Below, piece by piece: positions 36,707-45,468 of a DNA stretch of 64,000 nucleotides (position 1 is the stretch's first letter; the number at the start of each line of letters is the position of its first letter). The translations under genes were made by a program, and so were the position numbers. The DNA is from Clostridium sp. OS1-26. Its GTDB lineage: Bacteria > Bacillota > Clostridia > Clostridiales > Clostridiaceae. A model generated the notes under the pieces. It ran no database searches. It saw only the letters and a list, made by a program, of their open reading frames with translations, and had not been told where the DNA came from. The stretch lies in assembly GCF_030915445.1 (NCBI RefSeq), contig NZ_CP133264.1, positions 3,567,208 to 3,631,207 on the forward strand. The letters are read 5' to 3'.

Positions 36707-37351
36707 ATGGAGAGAGGATTAGTAGTATCATGCCAAGCATTAGAGAATGAACCATTGCATAGTTCATTTATAATGAGTAAGATGGCTTTAGCAGCAAAGC
36801 AAGGTGGAGCTGTTGCTATCCGTGCTAATACTGTTGAAGATATAGAGGCAATTAAGAAAGAGGTTGATTTACCTATTATAGGTATTATAAAAAAGAGTTA
36901 CCCAGATATGGTTTCATATATTACACCAACTATGGTAGAAGTTCAAGCTTTAGTTGAAGCAGGAGTAGAAATTTTGGCGGTAGATGCTACATTTGACCAA
37001 GATATAGAATTTTTAAGATCTTTAAAAAAATTATATCCTAATCAAAAGTTTATGGCTGATATTTCTACAGTAGAAGAAGGAGTAAGAGCTGAAAAATTAG
37101 GGTTTGACTATATTGGGACTACTTTAGTGGGATACACCGATCAATCAAAGGGAAAGAATAATTTTGAAGTACTTGAAGGTTTAATTAAAGCATGCCAAAA
37201 GCCAATAATAGCAGAAGGAAATTTTGATTTGCCAGAAAAAGCTAGAAAAGCAATGGAAATGGGTGCTTATGCTGTGGTAGTTGGTGGAGCTATAACGAGA
37301 CCTCAATTAATTACTAAAAAATTTGCAGAAGAAGTTCAAAAAGCGTTATAA
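36707..37351 (+). CDS. nanE: N-acetylmannosamine-6-phosphate 2-epimerase
   Basis: About 214 residues, a TIM-barrel starting R-G-L-V-V-S-C-Q-A-L-E-N-E-P-L-H, with I-I-G-I-I-K-K-S-Y-P, V-D-A-T and the C-terminal G-A-Y-A-V-V-V-G-G-A-I-T-R-P phosphate site, all diagnostic of NanE. It converts ManNAc-6-P to GlcNAc-6-P. ATG 36707 is chosen since GGAGG directly precedes it, while ATG 36695 overlaps that site. No nanA or nanK is nearby, so it serves PTS-imported ManNAc-6-P rather than sialic acid breakdown, by inference. Confidence 0.93.
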   Translation: MERGLVVSCQALENEPLHSSFIMSKMALAAKQGGAVAIRANTVEDIEAIKKEVDLPIIGIIKKSYPDMVSYITPTMVEVQALVEAGVEILAVDATFDQDIEFLRSLKKLYPNQKFMADISTVEEGVRAEKLGFDYIGTTLVGYTDQSKGKNNFEVLEGLIKACQKPIIAEGNFDLPEKARKAMEMGAYAVVVGGAITRPQLITKKFAEEVQKAL

Positions 37352-37357
37352 TCAAGA

Positions 37358-37397
37358 AGATACTCTAAGATTTAAAATTTTAGAGTATCTTTTTTTA
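37358..37397 (+). terminator. Rho-independent terminator
   Basis: AGATACTCTAA/TTAGAGTATCT, 11-bp stem followed by T7; separates nanE from the RpiR gene. Confidence 0.85.
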
Positions 37398-37446
37398 TTA
37401 TGGTATTATAGATAAAGGATAACATTTAGTATAAGGTGGGATATAA

Positions 37447-38247
37447 GTGGATGTTTTACTAGAAATTCAGAAGAAATACAATACCTTTTCTGATAAAGAG
37501 AAGAATATAGCTGACTATGTGCTGCAGCAAAGCAACACAATTAATAATATAAATATTTCCGATTTGGCTAAGTTAACGAATACTTCAGGTGCAACGATTA
37601 CTAGATTCTGCAAAAAAATAGAGTGTGATAGCTTTGTAGATATGAAAATAAAACTTAGCTCCCTTAAAAGAGATGAACAAGAGGACAAAGAAGAGGGGAT
37701 ACTATCTGAGGTGTACTCATATTATAATAAAGTTATAGAGGGAACTAAACAATCAATTAGCAAGGAGCAAATACTAAAAGTAGTAGAGGAAATAAAAAAG
37801 GCAAAAAAGATATATATATATGGAGTAGGAAGTTCCGGCTTGACTGCCATAGAAAGTATGCAGAGATTGCTTCGTATGGGATTCAACGTACACAGTATTT
37901 CAGATCCTCACATGATGATAATAAATAGTTCCATAGTGTCAGAGGAGGATCTAGTTATAGGAATATCTATTTCAGGAGAGACTGAAGAAGTTGTAAATTC
38001 ATTAAGAATATCTAAAAATAATGGAGCGAGAATAGTATCTATAACTAGTTTCGAGGATAGTCCAATAGCCAAATTTGGAGATATAAATTTTATAGTTTAT
38101 AATACATTGTTTGTAGATAAAAAAAGGTTTATAAATAGTCAATTTTCTGCTATGTATCTAATGGATGTAATATCAATGGTGTTATTAGAGGATGAAAAGT
38201 TAAGCAGTAAAATGCAAAGAACGATAGATGCTATAACAAGTGAGTAG
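37447..38247 (+). CDS. MurR/RpiR family regulator with SIS domain
   Basis: 266 residues: N-terminal HTH_6 (about 1-77; I-S-D-L-A-K-L-T-N-T-S-G-A-T-I-T-R-F-C-K-K) and C-terminal SIS domain (about 110-240; I-Y-G-V-G-S-S-G, S-I-S-G-E-T-E-E-V-V) that binds phosphosugars. GTG start with AAGGTGGG 6 nt upstream. Placed after the PTS-nanE operon, it is the likely regulator, sensing ManNAc-6-P or GlcNAc-6-P. Its own terminator follows. Confidence 0.9.
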   Translation: MDVLLEIQKKYNTFSDKEKNIADYVLQQSNTINNINISDLAKLTNTSGATITRFCKKIECDSFVDMKIKLSSLKRDEQEDKEEGILSEVYSYYNKVIEGTKQSISKEQILKVVEEIKKAKKIYIYGVGSSGLTAIESMQRLLRMGFNVHSISDPHMMIINSSIVSEEDLVIGISISGETEEVVNSLRISKNNGARIVSITSFEDSPIAKFGDINFIVYNTLFVDKKRFINSQFSAMYLMDVISMVLLEDEKLSSKMQRTIDAITSE

Positions 38248-38256
38248 TAACTTTAT

Positions 38257-38313
38257 AAAGAACAGGGAAAGAATCTAATTTTTATTAATTCTTTGCCTGT
38301 TCTTTATTTTTTT
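38257..38313 (+). terminator. Rho-independent terminator
   Basis: AAAGAACAGGGAAAGAAT pairs with ATTCTTTGCCTGTTCTTT (one mismatch), followed by a T-rich run. The rest of the gap to 38632 holds the shared promoter-like sequence at 38448. Confidence 0.82.
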
Positions 38314-38447
38314 CTTTAACATTTATTGTGATGTTATAGATGGATTAATGCAAGTTGGGCTCTATTACTTGTTATGTATTTAATATATATAATCTTAAAA
38401 GATAAAAATATCCTAATAACTTTCTTGAAAAATAATCAATGAAGGAT

Positions 38448-38486
38448 ATATTTAACTGGAATAATCTATAAATATAAATTATAATA
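38448..38486 (+). promoter_or_regulatory. Promoter-like 39-nt sequence shared with 23071-23109
   Basis: Identical in 38 of 39 positions to the segment before the selenoprotein gene, ending TTATAATA. About 150 nt before the chemoreceptor start. Confidence 0.45.
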
Positions 38487-38632
38487 TAGACAAGATTCAT
38501 AATTAATCCGAATATTCAAAATTTTTTCTGTATTCTGTAATGCAAAGATACAATGTATTTTTGTAAGATTTATATATAGAGAGACTTAATTGCTGCATAG
38601 TACATTTTTATAAATATAAGGAGGAGGAAGAA

Positions 38633-40606
38633 ATGAGATTATCCATTCAAAAGAAGATTTTAATTTTTATTACAGTACTTATAGTAACAGCAGTATTTAT
38701 ATTAAGCTTTGTTAATTACAGAAGGACTAATTTGATTATGGATAAGTCCTTGCAGGATCAAAGCTATAAAGTCATTCAAACTGTAGACTTTACATTAAAT
38801 AAGTTCATGACCAACATGGAAGGAACTGTGAATTTAATAGACAATAGTGGAATTTTAAATTATAATCCTACCCCTGAAGAGGGTCAAAATATGGTGAAAT
38901 ATTTTACTTCTATAACAAAATCAAATTCTGATATATCAGCTGCTTATTTTGGAACTAAAGATAAGAAGACCTTTATTAACGCAACTACAAAGCTGCCTGA
39001 TGGCTATGATCCTACTTCAAGAGCATGGTATAAGAAAGCGGCAGAAGCAAAATCACTTGTATGGACAGATCCATATTTAGATGCCTTTACTGGAAAGATG
39101 GCAATTACTGTGGCAAAACCAGTAATTGTCAATAATGAAGTAGTAGGAGTATATGGCTTAGATATACTGTTAGATACTATTTCAAACTTTCTTTCAAGTG
39201 TAAAGCTTGGAGACACTGGGTATTTCACCATACTGGATTCTAATAATATGGTTGTAGCTCACCCAGAAAAGGATTTAATAGGTAAGGAAATTCCTATTAA
39301 AGAAATAAAGGATGAGGTATCGAAAAATAAGAAAGGTACATTAATTTACACTTATAATAATATTAAAAACTATGCAATTTATAATACTTTAAGTAAAATA
39401 AATTGGGAAATTATAGGTGTAATTAATTATAAAGAGAGCAAGGCTAATTCTAATGCAATGCTTATTAATACTATAGCATATGGTGCAGCTATTTTATTGA
39501 TATTAATAGTGGTCGGAGGATTTATCACTGGAAGGATAACTAAAGATATAAAAATACTTTTAAAAGATATTGAAAAAATGGGACAAGGAGACTTATCTGT
39601 AAGAACAAATATAAAATCAAATGATGAAATAGGAGTTTTAGCAAAAGAATTTAATAAAATGATAGAAGAGTTGAGTAGCTTAATTTATAGTGCTCAAAAT
39701 ATAACTAAAAAGGTTAAAGATAAATCACAAAGCCTAGAAGATACAAATAAGGAAACAGTAAGATCATCAGAAGAGATTTCTAAGACTATAGAACAAATAG
39801 CACATGTTACTACTGAGCAAGCAGAAAATTCATCAATAGGAGCAGAAAAAGCAGCAAAATTATCTGAAGCTGTGGAAACAGTTACTGCTTCAGTTGGCAA
39901 GGTGGTAGACTTATGTAATAATACTCAAAGTGTAAATGAATATGGTACTACAGTAGTTAAAAATCTTATAACTATAACTCAGGAAAGCAATGAATCATCA
40001 GCTAACGTAAAGAAAGCAATTGATGAGATAGACAGTAGTTCAAGAGAAATAGATACAATTATAGAAACGATAAATAGTATAGCAAGCCAAACTAACCTAT
40101 TAGCACTAAATGCATCAATAGAAGCGGCAAGAGCTGGTGAAGCAGGAAGAGGTTTTGCAGTTGTAGCAGAAGAAATAAGAAAGCTTGCAGAGCAATCAAC
40201 TGATTCTACTAGCAGTATTAGAGAATTAATTGTTAAAGTACAGAGTCAAACTCAAAATGCTGTTGAGGAAATGAACAAATCAAAAATGATTATTGATAAG
40301 CAAACAGAATCAGTAAGAATTACAGAAAGGTCCTTTAATGAAATTAATAACTCAATTAATGGACTATTAAATAGTATCTATCAAATAGAAGAAATGAATG
40401 AAGCTGTAGGTAATAGAAAAAATGAAATTCTAGATGTGATTGAGGGAATTGCAGCTGGAGCAGAGCAAACTTCAGCTTCTACAGAAGAAATATCGGCCTC
40501 AACAGAAGAACAGCTTGCTGTAATGATAGAAGTAAGTAATATTACAAAAGAGTTAATGAAAATTTCTGATGAATTGGATAGTGAGATTTCAAAGTTTAAG
40601 ATTTAA
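38633..40606 (+). CDS. Methyl-accepting chemotaxis protein with dCache sensor
   Basis: 657 residues: TM1 near residues 10-28; extracellular double-Cache domain (about 35-270; [11 protein letters not shown] and V-Y-G-L-D-I are the Cache signatures); TM2 near 280-298; HAMP; and a signalling domain with hairpin tip E-I-R-K-L-A-E-Q-S after [29 protein letters not shown] precedes the ATG. The D-x-x-x-R-x-W-Y pattern is typical of amino-acid-binding dCache receptors, though key ligand residues were not aligned. Standalone gene ended by a terminator. Confidence 0.92.
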   Translation: MRLSIQKKILIFITVLIVTAVFILSFVNYRRTNLIMDKSLQDQSYKVIQTVDFTLNKFMTNMEGTVNLIDNSGILNYNPTPEEGQNMVKYFTSITKSNSDISAAYFGTKDKKTFINATTKLPDGYDPTSRAWYKKAAEAKSLVWTDPYLDAFTGKMAITVAKPVIVNNEVVGVYGLDILLDTISNFLSSVKLGDTGYFTILDSNNMVVAHPEKDLIGKEIPIKEIKDEVSKNKKGTLIYTYNNIKNYAIYNTLSKINWEIIGVINYKESKANSNAMLINTIAYGAAILLILIVVGGFITGRITKDIKILLKDIEKMGQGDLSVRTNIKSNDEIGVLAKEFNKMIEELSSLIYSAQNITKKVKDKSQSLEDTNKETVRSSEEISKTIEQIAHVTTEQAENSSIGAEKAAKLSEAVETVTASVGKVVDLCNNTQSVNEYGTTVVKNLITITQESNESSANVKKAIDEIDSSSREIDTIIETINSIASQTNLLALNASIEAARAGEAGRGFAVVAEEIRKLAEQSTDSTSSIRELIVKVQSQTQNAVEEMNKSKMIIDKQTESVRITERSFNEINNSINGLLNSIYQIEEMNEAVGNRKNEILDVIEGIAAGAEQTSASTEEISASTEEQLAVMIEVSNITKELMKISDELDSEISKFKI

Positions 40607-40636
40607 ACATATAAAGTTGTTATAAATTAAATATTG

Positions 40637-40684
40637 AAGATCTAAGTATCAAATTATTTTAATTTGAGCTTAGGTCTTTTTTTA
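40637..40684 (+). terminator. Rho-independent terminator
   Basis: AGATCTAAGTATCAAATT and AATTTGAGCTTAGGTCT pair with few mismatches, followed by T7; ends the chemoreceptor gene. Confidence 0.8.
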
Positions 40685-40771
40685 GTAAGAATAAAAAAGT
40701 CCTCTGTGAAGGATTTAAAATAGGAAGCTATTATTTATGTATCAGTATTATTTTTGTAACTATATATTTTA

Positions 40772-40810
40772 AAAGTGCGTACTTGCATTTGATAGGTATA
40801 ATAGTATAAT
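40772..40810 (+). promoter_or_regulatory. Promoter with overlapping palindrome before the nitroreductase
   Basis: TTGCAT (40783-40788), 16-nt spacer and TATAAT (40805-40810). AAAGTGCGTACTT at 40772-40784 overlaps the -35 box and resembles AAAGTACGTACT at 57809-57820 before the flavoprotein gene, suggesting a shared redox-responsive operator. Confidence 0.45.
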
Positions 40811-40858
40811 TGTAACTAAAATGGATAATGAAAAAAGCAATAACAGGAGGATTTTAAC

Positions 40859-41419
40859 ATGAATGAAACTCTAAAAAGTATAAGAAATAGAAGAAGCACA
40901 AGAGGTTATCTACCAGAACAGATTAAAGATGAGGAATTAAAGGCTATAATAGATGCAGGTATTTATGCACCAAGTGCTACAAATAAGCAGCCATGGCATT
41001 TTACTGTAGTGCAAAATAAGGATCTTATTGATAGACTAAGTGACGGATTTAAAGAAATTGCAAAAAAATCAGATAATGAATATGTTAAAAAATATGGTGA
41101 AAATGAAAAATTTCATGTGTTTTATAATGCACCAACAGTAATATTAGTATCTGGTGATGAAAGTAATAACTATGCTTCAGTTGATTGTGCAGCAGCAGTA
41201 GAAAATATGCTTATAGCAGCAGAATCCTTAGATATTGGAACTTGTTGGGTTGGATTTATTGCTTATCTGTTAAATAGTGAAGAAGGTAAGGAATTTGTTA
41301 AGGAACTTGGAATACCAGAGGGCTTTAAACAAATACACTCAGTAGCTCTTGGATATAAAAAGTTCCGTTCGGCTAATGCACCTGCAAGAAAAGAAAATAC
41401 AGTAAATTATATAAAATAG
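40859..41419 (+). CDS. Nitroreductase family FMN oxidoreductase
   Basis: 186 residues with the family opening R-N-R-R-S-T-R-G-Y and the FMN-binding A-P-S-A-T-N-K-Q-P-W-H-F segment; I-G-T-C-W-V-G-F is the usual second half signature. Members use NAD(P)H to reduce nitro compounds, quinones or flavins. AGGAGG lies 7 nt before the ATG. Single-gene unit closed by a terminator. A palindrome over its promoter hints at regulation by an electrophile or redox sensor. Confidence 0.9.
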   Translation: MNETLKSIRNRRSTRGYLPEQIKDEELKAIIDAGIYAPSATNKQPWHFTVVQNKDLIDRLSDGFKEIAKKSDNEYVKKYGENEKFHVFYNAPTVILVSGDESNNYASVDCAAAVENMLIAAESLDIGTCWVGFIAYLLNSEEGKEFVKELGIPEGFKQIHSVALGYKKFRSANAPARKENTVNYIK

Positions 41420-41428
41420 AATAATATA

Positions 41429-41469
41429 AAAATCAGCCTAAGAATTTAACTTTTAGGCTGATTTTTATT
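41429..41469 (+). terminator. Rho-independent terminator
   Basis: AAATCAGCCTAA/TTTTAGGCTGATTTTT stem with 9-nt loop after the nitroreductase gene. Confidence 0.85.
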
Positions 41470-41616
41470 ATAAGGAAACTAACGAATAAGAAATTCTTTT
41501 ATGAGGTAATAGCAATTAATTTATAAGTTTTGATATAATAAGCTAAAGAGCAGCAATATCAAATTAATTGATTCATAGCAACTGTTAAATTTATAAATAA
41601 AAGGCTGAGGTGCAAG

Positions 41617-42249
41617 ATGAGAGCGTATAAAATAAAGATATCTCTAAAAGATACTGAACTATTAATATGGAGAAGAATAATTGTTCCGGCAGAAATAACC
41701 TTTAAAAGATTGCACGATATAATTCAAATTTCTATGGGTTGGAGAGACAATTACTTATATGATTTTAATATTATTGAAGAAAAACTCAGAGTTACGGGAG
41801 ATGAAAAGACCATTGTTGAATATGAGTTCTATTCTAAAAAGAAATTGACAAAGAAAAATGACCCTTATGGGTATGTTGCAAAAATGCTAGAGATTACTCC
41901 TAAATTAAGTAGCGATATAAAAATAGATAAGTATTTAAGTAATTACAAAAACATTGAATACGTATATGACTTTGGTGACTACTGGAAACACAATATAATC
42001 TTAGAAGAGGTACTAGAGGATTATGAAAATAATTATCCTGTTTGTATAGAAGGAGAAGGAGCATGTCCGCCTGAAGATATAGGTGGAATATTTGCATATG
42101 AACAGTTCTTAGAGTCTGTTAATGATAAAAGTCACCCAGAGCATCAAAAATTAAAAGAATGGGCAGATAAACAACATTATGAATATATATTTGATATTGA
42201 AAGTATAAATAGACAGATGAAGGATGTTTTTCATAAAGTACGAGGTTAA
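41617..42249 (+). CDS. Plasmid pRiA4b ORF-3 family protein
   Basis: 210 residues that match the pRiA4b ORF-3-like (PF07929-type) pattern: Y-K-I-K-I-S-L-K-D-T-E-L-L-I-W-R-R-I near the start, F-K-R-L-H-D-I-I-Q-I-S-M-G-W, Y-V-Y-D-F-G-D-Y-W-K-H-N-I and the C-terminal C-I-E-G-E-G-A-C-P-P-E-D-I-G-G. Function is unknown. Some relatives are called IS1096 passenger proteins, but no transposase or inverted repeats flank this one. GAGGTG precedes the ATG. Confidence 0.82.
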   Translation: MRAYKIKISLKDTELLIWRRIIVPAEITFKRLHDIIQISMGWRDNYLYDFNIIEEKLRVTGDEKTIVEYEFYSKKKLTKKNDPYGYVAKMLEITPKLSSDIKIDKYLSNYKNIEYVYDFGDYWKHNIILEEVLEDYENNYPVCIEGEGACPPEDIGGIFAYEQFLESVNDKSHPEHQKLKEWADKQHYEYIFDIESINRQMKDVFHKVRG

Positions 42250-42573
42250 ATTCAGGAACTTATTTAAATGTAATAAATTAGAAACAGTTACTTAACAAAC
42301 AAGACATGATTTCGTAATATTTGCAGTTTACAATAATTTTATCCTAAGTTATTAAGAATTAGAAAAGTTATTCTTAATAATTCCTTTAAAAGTTAAATTT
42401 ATTGATTTAAGCACTGGTGAAATACTGGTGCTATTTTTTTATTAAGAAAGCAAGCAAGAATTGTTAAATATCTATACAAGCTATATTAAGAATATATAAA
42501 TTAAAATTTGTATTGCTAATAAATGATTAATTTAGACCACAGACGGTAAAGCTATTGTTTGGAGGTGTTTTAA
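42250..42573. other. Intergenic region with one terminator
   Basis: The only structure seen is a hairpin at 42410-42440: AGCACTGGT/ACTGGTGCT (9 bp with two wobbles) followed by ATTTTTTT. It probably ends the pRiA4b ORF-3-like transcript. Confidence 0.6.
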
Positions 42574-42750
42574 ATGTCAGAGTTAGAAGATTTACTAAAA
42601 GACGTAAATACATTAAGAGAAAGCTTAGAACAATTAATAGAACTAAAAGAAGGTAACTTAGTGGATTCAGAAGTAGTTACAGCTAGTAAAATACTAAATG
42701 CAGCACTAAACCAATATAATAAATTTATAAGTGATAAGATGAAAAAATAA
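42574..42750 (+). CDS. Spo0E-like aspartyl-phosphate phosphatase peptide
   Basis: 58 residues: helix 1 (E-L-E-D-L-L-K-D-V-N-T-L-R-E-S), then L-V-D-S-E-V-V-T-A-S-K-I-L-N-A-A-L-N-Q-Y, the Spo0E-type second helix, although the usual D of SxxLD is N here. GGAGGTG lies 6 nt before the ATG and a terminator follows. Likely target is a phosphorylated response regulator such as Spo0A. The departure from the consensus makes activity less certain than for the copy at 23808. Confidence 0.65.
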   Translation: MSELEDLLKDVNTLRESLEQLIELKEGNLVDSEVVTASKILNAALNQYNKFISDKMKK

Positions 42751-42784
42751 AGTTGCATAAATTGGATACCCTTTTAATAGCAGG

Positions 42785-42816
42785 AGAGTTAATCATTAGG
42801 TTAGCTCTAATTTTTT
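42785..42816 (+). terminator. Rho-independent terminator
   Basis: AGAGTTAATC/GGTTAGCTCT (with wobble pairs), ATTA loop, followed by AATTTTTT. Confidence 0.72.
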
Positions 42817-42893
42817 CTAAGTATATAAATTATCATCAAATAAGTAAAGGTTGAAATAAATAGGAAATAAGTGTATATTTATATATAGATATT

Positions 42894-42918
42894 CAATGCA
42901 TAGATTTACTATGCATTG
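42894..42918. promoter_or_regulatory. Operator candidate for the PadR regulator
   Basis: CAATGCATAG and CTATGCATTG form a perfect 10-bp inverted repeat around ATTTA, ending 17 nt before the PadR start codon. PadR repressors usually bind such ATG-containing palindromes at their own promoters. Confidence 0.55.
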
Positions 42919-42935
42919 TAATTGGAGGTGACAAT

Positions 42936-43277
42936 ATGACAATAAATAAAGAACTTATGAAAGGGAGTACTGTGATTTTAATTCTAACACTTCTGGACAG
43001 AAAAACTATGTATGGCTACGAAATGATAAAAGAAATAGAATTAAAATCTGAGGGAGTATTTACTTTTAAGGAAGGAACCTTATATCCCATACTCCATTCT
43101 CTAGAGGGAGAGGGAATGGTGGAGAGTTACTGGACAGAAACTGATGGTAGCAGAAAAAGAAAGTACTACAGAATCACTAAAGCTGGAAGAGAGTACATGA
43201 AAGAAAAACAGGAAGAATGGAAAGTGTTTCGCTCTGCGGTAGATAAAGTAATTTGGGAGGGATTTGTATGGGGATAA
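42936..43277 (+). CDS. PadR family transcriptional regulator
   Basis: 113 residues, winged helix: M-K-G-S-T-V-I-L-I-L-T-L-L, M-Y-G-Y-E-M-I-K-E-I, F-K-E-G-T-L-Y-P-I-L-H-S-L-E and R-K-R-K-Y-Y-R-I-T are all PadR signatures. Short C-terminus as in the PadR-s2 group. GGAGGTGAC precedes the ATG and a palindrome lies just upstream. The stop codon overlaps the next gene's start by 10 nt, so the two are translationally coupled; PadR plus a HAAS-domain membrane protein is a recurring pair. Confidence 0.92.
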   Translation: MTINKELMKGSTVILILTLLDRKTMYGYEMIKEIELKSEGVFTFKEGTLYPILHSLEGEGMVESYWTETDGSRKRKYYRITKAGREYMKEKQEEWKVFRSAVDKVIWEGFVWG

Positions 43278-44587
43278 ATAACTCTAAAATAGATGCATAT
43301 ATCAATGAAATTTGCAGTCATGTTAGATATAAACAGGCACATAATGAGATAAAGGCAGAATTATTAGATCACTTTGAAGAAAAATTGGAAGAGCAACGAA
43401 AAGAGGGAATAGAAGAGAGTGAGTTGGTGGAAAGAGTTCTTCTAGAGATGGGAGATGCAGAATTTATAGGAAGACAGCTAAACGAGAGCCATAAAGCAGC
43501 TCCAGAGAGGGGAATTATTCTCTTAACAGTTGCACTTTCATTTATAGGAATGTTTTCGATTTATTTTATTGTGGCTAATGGAATATCTCCGAATATGACC
43601 ATTTTTTACAAAAATACAGTATTTAATATATTGGGTTACTGCATAATTTCTGCATTGTACTTTTTCGACTATAGAATATTAGAGAAGTATTCCAAGAAAA
43701 TTTACATTGTAGTCACAGCAATATTGGTTTTACAAATGTTTATGGGGGATTACGTTAATGGCAGAAAAAACTGGATTCATATAGGAGTTATCGGCATTGA
43801 TATCATAGAGGTAAGTCTATTTTTTTATGCTGTTGCTCTTTCTAAAATATTAAAGGAGCTAGATTGGAACAATACAAAGCAAGTTATACAGGGATTTGCT
43901 ATGGCCTTTGTACCACTTGTATTATATTCAGCCTTAAGAGTAAGAATAGCTGAAGTGATTTATATGATGTTATTTTTAACACTTATGATTGCAACAAAAT
44001 CAAAGTTGAGATACATTATTTCTGCAATAGGAATACTTATTACAGGTGGAATTTATTATCTTGTTTCAGAGCCATACCGTACACAGGCTATTTTTAGTTT
44101 TTTACATCCAGAACAAGATCCTTTAGGGGCAGGATATGTTAATTTTCAAATTGCAAAGCTTTTAAAATCAGTAACCTGGTTTGGGCATGGATTTACCTTT
44201 CCACAGAAAACTATTCCAGAGGTTCAAAATGATTTTATACTTACATATATAATTTATACCTTTGGATGGATAGCAGGAATCATTGTCATAATGCTGGCTT
44301 TTATATTTATAGTACGTATGTTTATAGCAGCGAAAAAAGTTAAAGATAAGTTCGGAAGCCTTATTATACAGGGGTTTATGTGCATTTTTGCATTAGAATT
44401 TGTATGGAATATACTCATGATATTAGGACTTGCACCTATAATATCAGTGAGTCTGCCTTTTATAAGCTATGGAGGAACACGTGCAATAACACAGATGGCG
44501 GCAATAGGTCTAATACTTAGTATCTACAGGAGAAAAAATCTATCTAATATTACAACAGTAAGCATAAAAAGCGAGAATACTGTATAA
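43268..44587 (+). CDS. FtsW/RodA/SpoVE family protein with HAAS-like N-terminal domain
   Basis: About 439 residues. Residues 1-75 are a cytoplasmic helical region of the HAAS/permease-prefix type (A-E-L-L-D-H-F-E-E-K-L-E-E...E-M-G-D-A-E-F-I-G). Then ~10 membrane helices with SEDS landmarks: G-R-K-N-W-I-H-I-G and, near the end, L-P-F-I-S-Y-G-G-T. SEDS proteins polymerise glycan strands or flip lipid II. ATG 43268 follows GGGAGG; an in-frame TTG at 43253 is less likely. Coupled to PadR, and followed by a response regulator, it may be a stress-induced wall-synthesis enzyme. Confidence 0.85.
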   Translation: MGINNSKIDAYINEICSHVRYKQAHNEIKAELLDHFEEKLEEQRKEGIEESELVERVLLEMGDAEFIGRQLNESHKAAPERGIILLTVALSFIGMFSIYFIVANGISPNMTIFYKNTVFNILGYCIISALYFFDYRILEKYSKKIYIVVTAILVLQMFMGDYVNGRKNWIHIGVIGIDIIEVSLFFYAVALSKILKELDWNNTKQVIQGFAMAFVPLVLYSALRVRIAEVIYMMLFLTLMIATKSKLRYIISAIGILITGGIYYLVSEPYRTQAIFSFLHPEQDPLGAGYVNFQIAKLLKSVTWFGHGFTFPQKTIPEVQNDFILTYIIYTFGWIAGIIVIMLAFIFIVRMFIAAKKVKDKFGSLIIQGFMCIFALEFVWNILMILGLAPIISVSLPFISYGGTRAITQMAAIGLILSIYRRKNLSNITTVSIKSENTV

Positions 44588-44686
44588 TGGGAGAGCAGTT
44601 ATTGTATTAAGAAAGCATATTAACTCTACAAAAGTGGAAAACTTTGATAGATTTTGTTTATAATCTATCTGGGGGGAGATTTAAGT

Positions 44687-45388
44687 ATGAAAGATAATAT
44701 AAATATATTAATTGTGGAAGATGATTCGGATATAAACAATCTACTGCATAAAATACTAAGTAAAAATGGTTACAATATTAGATGTGCTTATTCAGGTTCA
44801 GAAGCTAAGATGTGTCTTGAGAACTATAATTTTCAGTTGGTTTTACTAGACTTAATGCTGCCTGGAGCAACAGGGGAAGAACTTATAGAGTATATAAGAA
44901 AAATTAATACAGTGCCAATTATAGTTATATCTGCAAAACCTGGACAGGAAATAAAGATAGATGTGTTAAAACTAGGAGCAGATGATTTTGTATCAAAGCC
45001 TTTTGATGCCTATGAGGTTTTAGCGAGGGTTGAAGCACAATTAAGACGTTATATGGTATTTTCAAATAATAATGGAAAAGCTAATGTTTTAGTACATAAA
45101 AATTTAACTTTAGATACAGAAACTCTGGAAGTCTCAGTTGATGGTCAGCCTATTTCACTAACTGCGAGAGAATTTTCCATACTTCAAATTCTAATGTCTT
45201 ATCCAAGCAAGGTCTTTACAAAGGCAAATTTATTCGAGCATGCTTGGAACGCCGATTTTTTAGGTGATGATAATACAGTTAATGTTCATGTAAGTAACAT
45301 TCGATCAAAAATAGCTAAAGTTGATCCAGAGACAGAGTACATACATACAGTATGGGGCATTGGATTTAAGATGAGTGATAAAACTTAA
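44687..45388 (+). CDS. OmpR-family response regulator
   Basis: About 233 residues: receiver domain with I-L-I-V-E-D-D and phospho-Asp in L-L-D-L-M-L-P-G, Lys in V-S-K-P-F-D, then a winged-helix DNA-binding domain (L-T-A-R-E-F-S-I-L-Q, H-V-S-N-I-R-S-K-I). ATG 44687 follows GGGGGGAG; the upstream in-frame codons lack a site. Its partner kinase is most likely the one at 47142, with the ABC transporter genes between, the arrangement of peptide-antibiotic sensing and immunity modules. Confidence 0.92.
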   Translation: MKDNINILIVEDDSDINNLLHKILSKNGYNIRCAYSGSEAKMCLENYNFQLVLLDLMLPGATGEELIEYIRKINTVPIIVISAKPGQEIKIDVLKLGADDFVSKPFDAYEVLARVEAQLRRYMVFSNNNGKANVLVHKNLTLDTETLEVSVDGQPISLTAREFSILQILMSYPSKVFTKANLFEHAWNADFLGDDNTVNVHVSNIRSKIAKVDPETEYIHTVWGIGFKMSDKT

Positions 45389-45468
45389 TACTTTCTTAAG
45401 TGTTTATTTAGGCTTTCTTGTATATTTTATTCTAATATGTAAGTATACAAAGAAGGAGGGGATACTAG

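Noticed and set aside
41617..42249. Mobile element suggested by the pRiA4b ORF-3/IS1096 name
   Set aside because: No transposase, terminal inverted repeats or target duplication are visible around it.
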